This document shows, piece after piece, positions 12,935-23,998 of a DNA stretch of 64,000 nucleotides. Under the pieces are notes generated by a model that had not been told where the DNA came from, did no database searches, and was given only the letters and a program-made list of their open reading frames with translations. Position numbers and translations under genes: made by a program. This stretch comes from Ananas comosus. Lineage: Eukaryota; Streptophyta; Magnoliopsida; Poales; Bromeliaceae. Every line of letters begins with the position of its first letter. The stretch's first letter is position 1. The stretch covers positions 5,331,619 through 5,395,618 of the forward strand of contig NC_033632.1 in assembly GCF_001540865.1 (NCBI RefSeq), written 5' to 3'.

Positions 12935-13985
12935 GAAACACCGACTCTTGAGCGAGCTACCTCGGCTCAAATCGGCTTAAATTCAATTTCGACCCTAAAT
13001 TTAAGCTCAAACTTTGATTGAAATTAATTCGACCCAGCCTCAATTTCGAGTCGAGCGACTCCGAGCCCATGAACAGCGCTAAATCTCCGAACATCATACC
13101 GATACAATAGTTTAATTTTAAGAACCATTATCTAAATTTGATAACAAAAACTATCATCATAATTCAAAGACAAAATTATATAAAATAATATATATATAAT
13201 AAAAAAAAAATTATACGATAATATCTAATCTTTCCGGCCTCACATGTCTTTCTTTTCGCCTTCAATCTCCATATATTCATTTTCATTATGCAACAAAAAT
13301 AATATAATTATATAGAAAATTGGATTACAATCATCCAATCATATAATATACTAAAATAAATCTTTATATAATAATAATTTTTACTTTAAAAATATTCTGT
13401 ACTATTTCTCAAGCAATAACAATAATACGCCAAGGTAGCAACTGGGCGGGTATAGTGCCTTACTGTAACTTAGGCTCCGACTTGGCCACTGTTAGGTGAG
13501 AAACAAAACAGAGAAAAGAGACGGAAATATATGAAAATTAAGACGCTCTGTGAAAAGAAAGAAAGATAAAGTAAAAGATATAATAAATTTATGAAATTTG
13601 CTCTTTTATTTGCTATTTGGTGTTTTTAGCCAACAACCATATATCCCATTTACACCTAACTCAGATTATTCACTCAGCTAATATATAAATAAAATAATAT
13701 ATATTATATATAATATTAATAATATATAATTATAGTATAATATATATATTAATATATAATATATTATATATATAAATTCGACTTTTGAACTTTCCGAGCC
13801 TAATTCGAATCGAGCATAATACTCAACTCGCTTGAAATGAATTCGAGCTTTTTTTTGTTCAACCTCTTTTTTTTGTTCAAGCTCGGCTCGTTTAATTTCG
13901 GGTCGAGCTCGAGCGAGCCAAATATCGAGTCGAACGCGAGTCGAACGTAAGCCGGCTCGCTCATTTGCCGGCGCTAGTTGCAGCG
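12935..13985. mobile_element. Probable hAT-like remnant with GCTCGAGC-rich ends
   Basis: Both edges carry the GAGCGAGC / GCTCGCTC word family: 12950-13070 forward and 13790-13970 in reverse complement. The centre is an AT-rich interior with a 13680-13775 TA tract. The arrangement resembles the element at 49890-50473, which uses the same words and has an identifiable 8-bp duplication. Exact termini could not be fixed here. Confidence 0.45.
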
Positions 13986-15171
13986 CACTTTAATAGCTAC
14001 CATAAAAAAACACAAGTTTTAATGTCACATATTTTTACAAAAAGAACTTATCTTTTCATGAATAGTGAAAAGACATATCTTTTCACATTATTGAAAAGAC
14101 ATTTTTTCACAAAATAATTCATTTCTTAGTGAAGAAATATACTCTTTGTAAGGAGACACGTCTATTTGCATCAAATAAAAAAATAAATTTTTTTTTATAA
14201 GAAAACCTAATTTACGAAAAAGACAACTAATTATTTATTTTTAGTTTTAAATATTTTTTTAGTTTCATTATTATTTCTGATATTACAATCTACACAAATT
14301 GTTGGAATGAATTAATTTTTTTTTTATGAGAATTCTTTTTATCATGCGCATCTTTTAAACATATTATATTCTATTTTTAGGCTCATGCTGCATGGATTTT
14401 AAAATATTGTAGAACGGCATTCAATATACAGCAACCAGGAGATGTATCTCAAAAGATTAATTTGCTAAATTTTTCTCTAATCCTCGTAGTTATTGGCCCT
14501 CAAATTAAATAGTTGATATTTCCTTTATTGTTGACTTATTATTTTTTTGTTTTAAAGAAATATAATTATCAATCATTATCCAATAACACTCATGAAAATT
14601 ATACCTTCGTCAACTAAATAGCATTCAAAATAGTTAAATTCAACATAATAAGTCATAAATAATAAAAAATTTCAATTTGATCGACGTAAATAGATAACTA
14701 AAATATACAAAAGTTATGGTATGTCGATTTAACAAAAAAAGGCTAAAATGTCTATTTCAAAATTCAAAATTACCTACTATTGACAGAGTCCAAAAACTCC
14801 AAACTCAAAGTTATGGTGTGTCAATTATTTTAAGAAAAGGACTAAAAGGTCTATTTCAAAATTCAAAATTACCTACTGTTGAGTGTTGACAGAGTCAGAT
14901 TCTAACTATATATAGTTTTGCCCCAAAGTAAATTCGGTTGGTAGAAAAACAAAGAAAGGAAATTAAGGTGACAAATTGGCAAATTGCCTAGGTACCAGAG
15001 CTTATGCATAACCAGAATAGTAAATATCTCAAAAAATATCTCATGACAGTAATGTCGCCCAAAAAATTAAAATTTTAAATTCAAAGTTTTAAAAAATAAA
15101 CAAATAACTATCTCTAAAGCTTATAAATAACTTCACAAATTAACCTCATAAGTTCATATTTTCTTAATTTA
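13986..15171. other. AT-rich intergenic DNA
   Basis: No gene seen. A short direct repeat is visible: CTATTTCAAAATTCAAAATT followed by ACCTACT occurs near 14750 and 14850. An assembly join (N) is at 15172. Confidence 0.4.
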
Positions 15172-15222
15172 NTATTTATAAAAATATTAAAATTTTAAAT
15201 TATTTTAAAATTTTAAATTTTT

Positions 15223-15284
15223 TGGACCAAAATGCCCTTCCCAACAGTTAAAACTTTGACTGCTGGGAAGGGCATTTTGGTCCA
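15223..15284. repeat. Perfect-stem hairpin
   Basis: TGGACCAAAATGCCCTTCCC is followed by a short loop and then its reverse complement, GGGAAGGGCATTTTGGTCCA, ending at 15284. The stem is over 20 bp. The same words (ATGCCCTCCC ... GAGCATTTTGGTC) recur in the spacer of the 24-27 kb array, so this is likely a transposon-derived sequence. Confidence 0.75.
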
Positions 15285-15575
15285 ATAGGCTATCTCCCTT
15301 GGAAGAGCCCAAAGTCAAAACCCAACTCCCAATGTGCATTGGGAGTTGGGGTGCTGCAGGGGCCTTGGGAGTTGGGTACAACCCAACTCCTTGCCGCGCC
15401 CGGTTTGGGAGGCACTTGCTACACAGGCCGGGCCGGGCCGTGCCGTGTCGGGCCACCGGGCCGCGGGAGTAAGGTCCAGCACGACCCGGTTCAACTGGCC
15501 GGGCCGGCCCGGCACAAATGCTACAGTGCTCGTGCCGTGCCTGGCCCGGGCCGCGCGGCCCGTTTGACACCCCTA
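15285..15575 (-). mobile_element. Half of a GC-rich hAT MITE
   Basis: Read on the minus strand it starts TAGGGGTGTCAAACGGGCC and continues with GGCCCGGGCC-type words and AACTCCCAAGG-type sequence. The complete element at 19942-20696 starts TAGGGGTGTAAAATGGG with the same interior words. The second terminus is absent or lost towards the join at 15172. The overlapping open frames on both strands are by-products of GC-rich words. Confidence 0.7.
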
Positions 15576-16259
15576 TTCTTACTGTTATTTTTTCGATTGT
15601 TATCATTAAGTGTTCTCTAATTAAAATTCTATTTATCCGCTGCATCTATGTTCCGCTACTCTTAGGCTGTTATTTCATCTAATATATTTAATAAATTTTT
15701 ATGAGAAATTTTTTTATCATGTACATAGATCTTTCCGGACAGAACATTTTCAATAGTTAAATTTAATTTGCAAAGTTTAAAGCGGCATGATATAAAATTC
15801 AATATTTGATATATAGTGAGTGTCGAGCTGCATCTCACGAGATCAGTTTGACTAAATTTTTATCGGATGCTTTCAGCTTTTTGTCCTACAAAATTCTTCT
15901 TTCAATTTTTCATTAATTATGTTAAAAGAAAAAAAATGTTCTAAAATCAATTATTAACAATTAATGAATAATAATGTACAGTTGTCAAAACTCATACTTT
16001 CATCAAGTAATAGCATTAAAAACAGTTAAGTTTACCGTGGTCTTAAATTAAATAAAAATTTTACTTTAATAACCTAAATAATTTAAATTATAGGTAATGA
16101 AGGTTAAGAATGTAAATTAAAAGAAAAACAATTAGCTAAAGGGTATGTTTCAAAAATCTCTATAGTTGGAGGATTCAAGTACATTTTACCGAAATTCAAA
16201 TGAAAGCCAGAAAATTAAGAAATGATGGGACACTGGGACACAGCAAACATCATATTTAA
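15576..16259. other. AT-rich intergenic DNA
   Basis: No gene or repeat recognised. Confidence 0.4.
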
Positions 16260-16690
16260 CTAGCGAAGAGGCCCGCGCTTTGCAGCGGGTAGAAGCTGTA
16301 GTAGTAATTAATAATAATAAAATATCAAATATTTTTTTGTATATCTCACTTGGTACATCTACCAAAAGTCTCTCACTGTAGACAACAGATATTAACCCAA
16401 CGATGGAGAGAGAGAAAGAGAGTAAAATGGCTCATTTTAAATAAAAATTAAATGGGAGAGATGAAGAGACGTATGTTGAGAGAGAGAGAATAAAATGGGG
16501 GAGATAAGGAGACGTATGTTGAGAGAGAGAGAGAGGCAAATAGCTCATTCTAAATAAAAATTGAATGGGGGAGATGAAGAGAGGTATGTTGAGAGAGAGA
16601 GTAAAATGGTTCATTCTAAATAAAAATTAAATGGATGAGATGAAAAGACGTATGTTGAGAGAAAGAATAAAATGGCTCATTCTAAATAAA
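16260..16690 (-). mobile_element. Helitron 3' end with subterminal minisatellite
   Basis: On the minus strand the sequence reads a hairpin (CCCGCTGCAAAGCGCGGG, 16272-16289), then CCTCTTCG, then CTAG at 16263-16260, followed by T. A GC hairpin about 10 nt before CTRR and insertion before T are the hallmarks of plant Helitron 3' ends. Inboard, 16395-16690 is a minisatellite of four to five imperfect units of about 60-75 bp containing CGTATGTTGAGAGAGAG and TAAAATGG..CATTCTAAATAAA. The TC 5' end was not located and no Rep/helicase is present, so any element is non-autonomous. Confidence 0.6.
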
Positions 16691-16847
16691 AAAAAATTCA
16701 AAATTAGGAGGTTATGACACATCAGCTTAAAGCATTGGAGATTCATAAAGAGTAATAGATAACATTGAAATCATCAATCCAACATTCTAAACATTACAAT
16801 GTTTACCCCCTCCCTTTTAACCACAAATAAAAAATTTCCCTTATAGG

Positions 16848-17466
16848 GTGGGATTAGCTAACCCCACCCCACCCCAGGAATAGGGTTGGAATTAAGTTAA
16901 TCTCACCCCTATTTAATTTTTAAATATAAATATAAATTTTAATTTTTAAATTTAAAATTTTAAAAATTTATATTTATTTTTAAAAATTTTAAATTTTAAA
17001 TTTTAAATTATTATTTTTAATTATTTAAATTTTAAATTTGATATTTTATATTGACTTTTAAATTTTTTAATTGAGATTTTAAAATATATGATTTATTTTA
17101 ATTTGAATTTAATTTTAAAATTTAAAATATTTTTAATTATTTAATATGTAAATTTTTGACTATTTTTATATTGTAACTTTAAATTTTAATTTGAAATTTA
17201 AAAATATAAATTTTAATTATATTTTAAAATATTATTATTTTTAATTATTTAAATTTTAAATTTAATTTATATATAATTGGGGCAATACATTATTTTCTAT
17301 TTATACAAAACAATGTCCTTCTTATTCACCTACTCCAATCAAATACTATTTTACTTATACCTAAACTAAACTCAATTCTCACCAAACACAAAATTATTCT
17401 AACCCCACTTAATCCTGAACTTAATCCTATCTCTGGAATAACAAGTTCTTACTTAATCCCAATCAA
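16848..17466. mobile_element. MITE with GGATTAGCTAACC palindrome, truncated
   Basis: Left part GGGTGGGATTAGCTAACCCC and right part GGAATAACAAGTTCTTACTTAA match the ends of the MITE at 48561-48914. The centre (16910-17280) has expanded into A/T-only word sequence. The outer CCGTTTGG terminus is missing on the left. Confidence 0.6.
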
Positions 17467-17576
17467 ACGAAGAAGTCACATACATGAATGAATACATTAT
17501 ATAAATAATAGCAAATTAAAAACGTCTCTCTAAATTAATTACTGACAGAAAATAGTACCATCTGATCTACACCTTA

Positions 17577-18416
17577 GGGCCTATTTGGATATTACAGCAA
17601 AAATTCTCACGAAAATTATAAACTGTGGTTTTTGGACCTTTGTCCAATGAAATAGGAAATCTGTAACTCTAAAGATTCCGCGGATTCAATTTTTAAAGCT
17701 GTTTGGATGCGCATTGTGCAATTTCACGAATTTCTCTAATTTTAAATTTTCAAATTTTCAATAAATTTAAATTTAAAATTTGATATGTGAAATGTGTAAT
17801 TTAAATTTTTAAATATTAAAAATTTAAAAATAAAAATCTAAATTATTTTTTAAAATTTTGAAATTTAAAATTTTTAAAAATAAAAATTTTAATATTTTAT
17901 ATTAATTTAGAATTTTAAATTTTAAATTTAAAAAATAAATTTTAAATTTAAAGTTCAAATTTGAAATTTGAACAATGAGATTTGAGATTTGAATTTCAAA
18001 TTTAAAATTTAAAATTTAAAATTTAAAATTTGACATTTAAATTTAAAATTATAAAATTTATGATATTTAAAATTTAAAATTTAAAATTTAAATTTAAAAT
18101 TTAAATTTAAATTTAAAAATATGAATATAAATTAAATTGTAAATTTTTAAATTTAAAATTTAAAATCTATGTTGAAATTTAAAATTTCATGTTGAAATTT
18201 AAAAGTTAGAACTTAATGCACCTTTGTCCAAGAATGATGAAATTCTTTTTCTTTGGTTAAAGTGGATTATAATTTTACTTCATTTTTTGGTGTATAGTTT
18301 AACTATATTCCAAAAATTACGGAATTTTTTTTTCTTCCAAACGCTTAATAAGATAAATTTTCTACCGGTATAGCATATTAACTATGCTATGTTTTTAAGG
18401 GCATCCAAACGGGGCC
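17577..18416. mobile_element. Harbinger-type MITE with TTA duplication
   Basis: Ends are GGGCCTATTTGGAT at 17577 and, in reverse complement, GGCCCCGTTTGGAT at 18416. Both flanks are TTA (17574-17576 and 18417-18419), the target-site duplication of the PIF/Harbinger class. Bases 17745-18200 inside are nearly pure A/T, made of TTTAAAATTTAAA-like words. No transposase. Confidence 0.75.
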
Positions 18417-18578
18417 TTATATAGTACATGCAATACTAGGCCAATACTAATCAAGAGTAGCCGCATAGTGGAAACGTCAACCTACTTCGCCATACTTGCT
18501 ACTGCTTGAATTTTAAAAAAAATTGATTATAAACAATCAATAATAAGAAGAATAGGCACACAAAAAATATATTTTTAT

Positions 18579-18980
18579 TTATTGGTTTTCAAGTAAATGC
18601 TGCTCCTCTTGTATCTCAAGAGTGACCCCTGCCAGTTGGATCTCGGTGACGTTAGTGCCCTCGCTGAGCTGTTGTTGCGGCTGCTGTTGTGCCTGACTGT
18701 TGGAGGGACTGTGTGCTGAGCATGTTGAGGACGATATGGAGGCGGAGGCGACCGATTGGTGTTCTCGTCGAACACTACGACAGTAGCAAAAACAATAGTA
18801 GCATGTCAAAAGGGCGAGAAGAAGCACAATGACTGCCGGAGAAAGGACTATTAGGATGAATTTCGTCGTCCAATGGTGATGGGAAGGCTGGTTGGAAAAT
18901 ACCAAAGGGTCGCCACTGCTCCTAAATGGATTCCACGGTGCGGGAGCGTGGATCGGGCCGTGGAAATGGTGAAAATTCAT
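18579..18980 (-). CDS. Small single-pass membrane protein, unknown function
   Basis: The 133-codon frame begins MNFHHFHGPIHAPAPW. Residues about 40-64 form one hydrophobic helix (ILIVLSPAVIVLLLALL) followed by a cysteine cluster (CYYCFCYC) and an RSVRRE basic stretch. That favours a type I or III membrane topology, with the Ser/Gln-rich C-terminal half cytosolic and possibly palmitoylated. The tail has a polyglutamine-like stretch (QAQQQPQQQ) and an acidic amphipathic end (LEIQEEQHLLENQ). The ATG is preceded by a CT-rich leader like a plant 5' UTR, and AATAAATAAAA follows the stop within 20 bases. No family is recognised. Its upstream region exists as an inverted copy at 21953-22268. A single exon and good composition support a real gene, but expression evidence is lacking. 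Confidence 0.6.
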   Translation of the reverse strand: MNFHHFHGPIHAPAPWNPFRSSGDPLVFSNQPSHHHWTTKFILIVLSPAVIVLLLALLTCYYCFCYCRSVRREHQSVASASISSSTCSAHSPSNSQAQQQPQQQLSEGTNVTEIQLAGVTLEIQEEQHLLENQ

Positions 18981-19037
18981 TAGAAGATGATGATGGAGTT
19001 ATTGTGAAGGAGGAGAAGAAGAGAGAATAGAGCTGTT

Positions 19038-19340
19038 CAGCAGGCACGCCCTGGTAGCGGGAGGAGTGCTTCAACCGACGGCGGGGAAAGAGCTAGCAGT
19101 CGTCACCGCCGGGGAGGAGGACTAGCAGCATCGAAGGGAGCTAGGGAGGAAAGGGTTGGGGGTAGGGAGAATGGGAGATATAGGAGGAGAGGGTTGGGGA
19201 TCGAGAGGGGAGAATGAGAGATCAGCTTAAATTATATAATATTTCACAGTGAAACATTTTTTTTTATTTTTTAATTTTTTTCGAACAGTTTTACGTACCC
19301 ATCCGCGCAGGCTATACATGCTATAATTCCTAGCTATAAC
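19038..19340 (-). repeat. Inverted repeat, left arm (upstream region of the gene at 18579)
   Basis: This arm contains the presumed promoter and leader of the minus-strand gene: CT-rich text, GACGACTGCTAGCTCTTTCC, and GCGTGCCTGCTGA on the gene strand. The right arm at 21953-22268 repeats it in the opposite direction with moderate divergence. Either the pair forms terminal repeats of a 3.2-kb element, or the region was duplicated by inversion. Confidence 0.75.
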
Positions 19341-19941
19341 CTAAACTCTACTCCAGCCTATGATTACTATATAAGCTTACACTGTACCCTCTAATTTAAG
19401 CTCATGTTGGCCCACTTTTCTTACCAATTATTGTAAAATAATAAATATTTAATGATAATAAAAATATTTATTAGATATTTATTAGTAATAAATATTAATA
19501 ACAAATATTTAATGAAATATTTATTAATAATAAATATTTTATGATAATAAATATTAATAATAAATATTTTATGATAATAAATATTAATAATAAATATTTT
19601 TAAAATATATATCTAATAATTAAATTCTAATAGAAAATTTTGGTGTGCGCGAAATGTAATATGTACCTGTACCTATGCATTGCGGTGAAGGTGAGAGTTA
19701 TGACTCGAACGAAACAAAGAGATCAAGAGAGAGCGCGCCTGAGAGAGCGGGGACCTTGGGTTCAGACCACGTACGGTCTCGCCTCCTCCTAATCCTTGTC
19801 GTTCGTCCTCCCTACTGCTCCCGCGAAAGAGCTCGCAGTCGAGAGAGAGCGGTTATCAGGAAAAAAGAGGTTCTTCCGTAGAAGAGAAAACAGATAAGAG
19901 AGAGATAAAGAGATGAGGGGAGGAAATTAAACAAGCGTGAG
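19341..19941. other. AT-rich DNA with TAATAAATATT repeats
   Basis: 19430-19625 is a run of TAATAAATATT-type words that resembles the foldback MITE at 21184-21354. 19675-19920 is a GA-rich stretch with short spurious frames. No gene called. Confidence 0.45.
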
Positions 19942-20696
19942 TAGGGGTGTAAAATGGGTCGGGCGGCCCACGGGGCGCCTGGCCCGGCACAACCGTGGGT
20001 ACTATAGAACCCGTGCCGGGCCGGCCCATCTTGGCATTTGGGCCGTGCTGGGCCATTACCGTGGGGCCGTCCAGCACGGCACGGCCCGCATGGGCCATGC
20101 CTGTTGGACCAGCACGGCCCCCCAGTGTGTTTGGGGACAGTTGGCTCCCCAACTCCTTAAGCAACATCTTGGGAGTTCGGAAACCAGCTGGCTCGCCAAC
20201 TCCCAAGGTATGAAAAAAAGGGGGCCTAGGGCCGTAGACTCTAGGCCCCTTTTTAAGTTTGTAGGCCCCTTCTATAGAGATGAGCCTATCTCTTCTTAAA
20301 TTTTAAATTTTTGAGAAATTTTTAAAAAAAATTTCAAGGCTTCATAAAATTTAAAATTATTTCAAAAATTTACTACTTTCTAAGTTTTTTAATAAATTTT
20401 ATTTTTTTAGCGAACATATTAGTGGAAACAAAAAAAAGAACTATTTTATTTTTTTATTTTTTAATATTTTTATATTATTTTTAAAAATAAAAAATATTGA
20501 AGAGCTGGCACGGAGCCCGGCCCGGCCCGGCCCAGCTCGGCACGTGCAGTCCGGGCCCGAGGGCCATGCTAGGCTGGGCATCCATCAAATATGGCCGGCG
20601 GATTTCCTTCAGATCGGGCCGAGCTGATCCCTGGCCCGATTTGGCCCGGGTGAATGTGAGCCGTGCTGGCTCGGCACGGCCCACATTACACCCCTA
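19942..20696. mobile_element. Non-autonomous hAT element with 8-bp duplication
   Basis: Ends are TAGGGGTGTAAAATGGG at 19942 and, reverse-complemented from 20696, TAGGGGTGTAATGTGGG. Flanks are AGCGTGAG (19934-19941) and AGCGTGCG (20697-20704), an 8-bp target duplication with one mismatch, as expected for hAT. Both ends are built of GGCCCGGCC/GTGCCGGGCC words and the centre is AT-rich. No transposase. The half element at 15285-15575 is the same family. Confidence 0.85.
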
Positions 20697-21183
20697 AGCG
20701 TGCGAGAGAGTGGAGAGATGGTGGGAGTAGTTAAGAACCGTGAGAGAGAAAAAACGAATTTTTCCGATAAAAGAATTCTAAAAATCTTCTTTTTTAAGAA
20801 AATAAACTTCACGAAAATAAATTTAATTACCACATCTTTCTTTCTTCTTCTCTCCCCCTTTTCTTCTTTCAAAACCCTATTCCACGCACTCTCTATCTAG
20901 TATTAACCGCTCCTATATATACTGAATTAAAAAAGCTTTTGCAGGGAAGCAGAACCTTCTTATTTTCTACATTTGTTCGCACCCCACCATCTCTACGACT
21001 CTAGAACTTACATAAATAATCACACTATTATCTACATTCTAGTCCAATGAAAGGCAAACAAAAGAAAAATCAAGCACATGGATGTGCATAGAGGGCTCAA
21101 GTTCAAGCGCCCATCGTATACCTTGTATAGATAACTTGTTATAGATAGCTTGTTGGCAAAGTAAATTATAATTGTGAGAAGAC

Positions 21184-21354
21184 TTATAAAAATTATTGTA
21201 AAATAATAAATATTTAATAAATATTTATTATCATTAAATATTTATTATTAATAATGATAATAAAAATACTTATTAAATATTTATTAATAATAAATATTAA
21301 TAATAAATATTTAATGATAATAAATATTTATTATTTCACAATAGTTTTTATAAA
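21184..21354. mobile_element. Palindromic foldback MITE
   Basis: Left end TTATAAAAATTATTGTAAAA and right end (reversed) TTATAAAAACTATTGTGAAA pair almost perfectly. The interior is a chain of ATAAATATTTA words that also self-pair, so nearly the whole 171 bp can fold. Confidence 0.7.
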
Positions 21355-21469
21355 TTTTAAATTTTTTAATAAAAATACCAATTTAATTTTATTGATAATA
21401 TTTTTAAATATTTTATATTTTTAAAAAATTAAAAATGACAACTTTAAGTGGCTAGATTTTTTTAATTTT

Positions 21470-21890
21470 TTAAATCAATTTAAAATAGTAAAAAAAAAAA
21501 AGGACGTTATCAAACCGATTGATGATTTTATTAACTTTAATAATGTTAATTATTTTTTAATATAACTTACATGATGAATTAATCTAGTAAAGTCTTTAAC
21601 CTAACTAAATATTTTAAAAAAATATATAAAGAGAAAAGTTAGAAGTTGATTACTAATTCAAACGAAAAAGTTGAGAGATCGATTTGGGAATGATCTATAG
21701 TTGAGGGGTCTCCATACATTTTTTTTTCACAAAAATATTTTTTATTTTTTTGAAGGGTTGACTATAATATGAGAAATGCTTTATTACAACCTAACCCTAC
21801 AATTTTTGCCATTGGAAGATCAACTTGCTTCTACATAATTGTCATTTTTTTTTCTTATTTTTAGATTTTTTTAAAAAAAATCCATCTTAA
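21470..21890 (+). repeat. Dispersed repeat, copy 2
   Basis: Same-orientation counterpart of 8640-9060, with the same ordered landmarks including GGGAATGATCTATAGTT. Numerous substitutions indicate age. Confidence 0.7.
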
Positions 21891-21952
21891 GCCTCCCTAG
21901 TCCCTAGTCCCTCCTCCTTATAGGGGTTCAATTACCCCTAGTCCCTACTTAT

Positions 21953-22268
21953 TATAGCTAGGAATTATAGCTTGTATGTATAGCCTGTATAGATGGGTAC
22001 ATAAAACTGCTCAAAAAAAATTAAAAAACGAAAAATATGTTTCACTGAAATATTCTATAATTTAAGCTGATCTCCTATTCTCCCTTCTCGATCCCCAACC
22101 CTCTCCTCCCCAACCCTCTCCTCTCAAAAATTCTCATTTCTCCCCAACCCTCTCATCCCAAATAATCCATTCAACACTGCTAGTCCTCGTCCTCGGCGGT
22201 GACGACTGCTAGCTCTTTCCCCACCGCCGGTTGCCGCGCTCCTCCCGTTACCAGGGCGTGCCTGCTGA
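21953..22268 (+). repeat. Inverted repeat, right arm
   Basis: Inverted copy of 19038-19340, running from TTATAGCTAGGAATTATAG to GCGTGCCTGCTGA. The sequence just outside (22269-22480) is C-rich with GGCGCCCCCGT-type text and no copy of the membrane-protein gene. If the arm retains promoter activity it would fire rightwards, divergent from the left arm. Confidence 0.75.
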
Positions 22269-23470
22269 GGCTAAAGCACTGCCACTTCTGCTCCGGCGCC
22301 CCCGTACTGCTCAGGTACGCCGCCTCCCTGTCTCTTCCCTACCCCACTGGGCCTAACTCAAACCGGCACCTCCCCCCCGATAGCGGGCCAACCTCCCCCT
22401 CGGCTCCCCTGGAACCCGCGCCCCCCTCCCCCTCCGCCCCCTATGGAACCCGCACACGCCCCACTTCCTTCCGCCCCTGTCACAACCTTCATTTTTCGTA
22501 CATGCATGTCTTCTTTACACATCAGAACTACATTATCTGTGCCAGCCAACATCAAAGCATACGAAACCCTAATTTAATACGTGCCACCACATATCAATGC
22601 AAACAAAACACTATTATCAAAGCAAAACTAAACCCTTAATAGGAGACGAGTGCGATGGCAAACAAAGAGATAATTAAAGATCAATTGTCCTTGGTTTCGT
22701 ACATACCCCAAAGACAAACCTTATCATGATGAGTCTAATCACACCAAGCATGTGCTCAACTTATTAATTTGAGCAACATCTTTTATTGGTAATTATAATA
22801 TAAAAAAATTCTTTTATCTTAAAGTAAATAAGAAGGTATAATGGAGAATTTGAGAACCTCTACCCTACTTTCTTTTTTTTTTTTTGGGAGTGGCCACACA
22901 TGAGAGGACTCGCCGCTCCCTTCCCCTCCCGCGCCCCCCGGGGGACTTGAAACGCCTCTCTCCCCTGGCACCACTGTCCCCACGGAATTGCCGCTATCCT
23001 CCCTCTGGCCCACATACTGAACCGCGCCCCCTCTGGAACAGCGCCTCTCCCCCCTCCGCCCCCTACCCCCGATCGCATCCCCCTCTCCCTCAGAGAAATC
23101 TGAAACATCAGATAGAGAGAAATATGAAGATTTAACCCTTATATCTTATATACATAACTATTTTAAATTCTAGATTATCATATAATTTTAGGAGATGTAC
23201 AGTTATTTATATGATATGGAAATAGCACGTAGATACATAATTTCAAGCTTTTCAGATCCTCTCCATTAATGCAACAACCATTTAAAAATATTTTTGAGAT
23301 TTGAAGGGGGTTAAATATAGATTTTTTGAAAGTCTGGAAAGAAAAATAAAAAATGAAAAGTAGGTATTTGTGTAAAATTCTTTAATTTTAAATTTTTGTA
23401 ATTAACTTTTTTTTCTCCTAACTCCTCAATCTAATCAAACCTATCAAAAAATATATATATATTTTAAAAT
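22269..23470. other. C-rich patches in AT-rich DNA
   Basis: Two C-rich patches (22320-22480 and 22890-23100) share words such as CCCCCTCCGCCCCCTA and CTGGAAC; they look like diverged copies of one untranslated or low-complexity segment. Open frames across them (22199-22639, 22884-23135) are compositional artefacts. Confidence 0.4.
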
Positions 23471-23503
23471 GTTAGAGAATAATTATGCTCTGTATTTTTT
23501 AAG

Positions 23504-23998
23504 GTGGCAGTGGAGTATCCGTACACGACCGGACTTGCATGCTTTGGGGTGGTAGCATTTACCCTTGCGATTTCATTGGTCTCGCCCCAATTCCTGAGAA
23601 CGACGGATAACGGAGCATGCACGGCAGGACCAGCCTATTATAGATACATGTATCTTGCCGCATTGGTTGCAGTGGCTACTTGTGTGATGTTGATTGCGAC
23701 CACAGTCACCATCAAGATCGAAGTCCGATCCCATCAGCATATACAGAACCATCCGAGAAGGCTCCTCCTTCGCTTTCTAGCTGTATATGCTATTGTCCTT
23801 TACAGTATTTGTATTCTATCTTATATTATATCTATTATTTTACTTTTACATATTAAGACAGGAAAGCTGGTTTGTTTTAGTGTGATAGAGATGTTATTCT
23901 ACTTTTTAGGTTTCTCTATTTTGTTTGTAGTGTTAGCTGGACATGTCGTTTATTGGATATATGTTGTATGTTATTGTATTAGATACCACTTATTGTAA
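23504..23998 (+). CDS. Four-helix small membrane protein, open copy (start uncertain)
   Basis: The frame is open for 164 codons. Hydrophobic segments lie at about residues 8-27, 47-69, 87-115 and 120-155, giving four predicted membrane helices with a basic loop (EVRSHQHIQNHPRR) between helices 2 and 3. Conserved family landmarks are DNGAC before helix 2, YYRYMYLAA, NHPRRLLL, YSIC and GHVVYWI. I do not recognise the family. The frame opens with GTG, not ATG. Sister copies read ...TTTCATAG/GAGAAAAAT-ATG or ACAG/GAGATAAAAT-ATG at this place; here those ~25 bases including the ATG are deleted and the sequence goes directly from TTTTTTAAG to GTGGCAGTGGAG. The copy therefore either gets its start from an upstream exon spliced to this AAG, or is a coding-intact but start-less pseudogene. 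Confidence 0.6.
   Translation: MAVEYPYTTGLACFGVVAFTLAISLVSPQFLRTTDNGACTAGPAYYRYMYLAALVAVATCVMLIATTVTIKIEVRSHQHIQNHPRRLLLRFLAVYAIVLYSICILSYIISIILLLHIKTGKLVCFSVIEMLFYFLGFSILFVVLAGHVVYWIYVVCYCIRYHLL

Noticed and set aside
15205..15645. 146-codon minus-strand frame rich in Gly/Pro/Arg
   Set aside because: Produced by GGCCCGGCC words of a hAT MITE half and the adjoining hairpin.
22199..22639. 146-codon plus-strand frame starting in the inverted arm
   Set aside because: It runs from a duplicated leader region into C-rich low-complexity DNA, with no motif.
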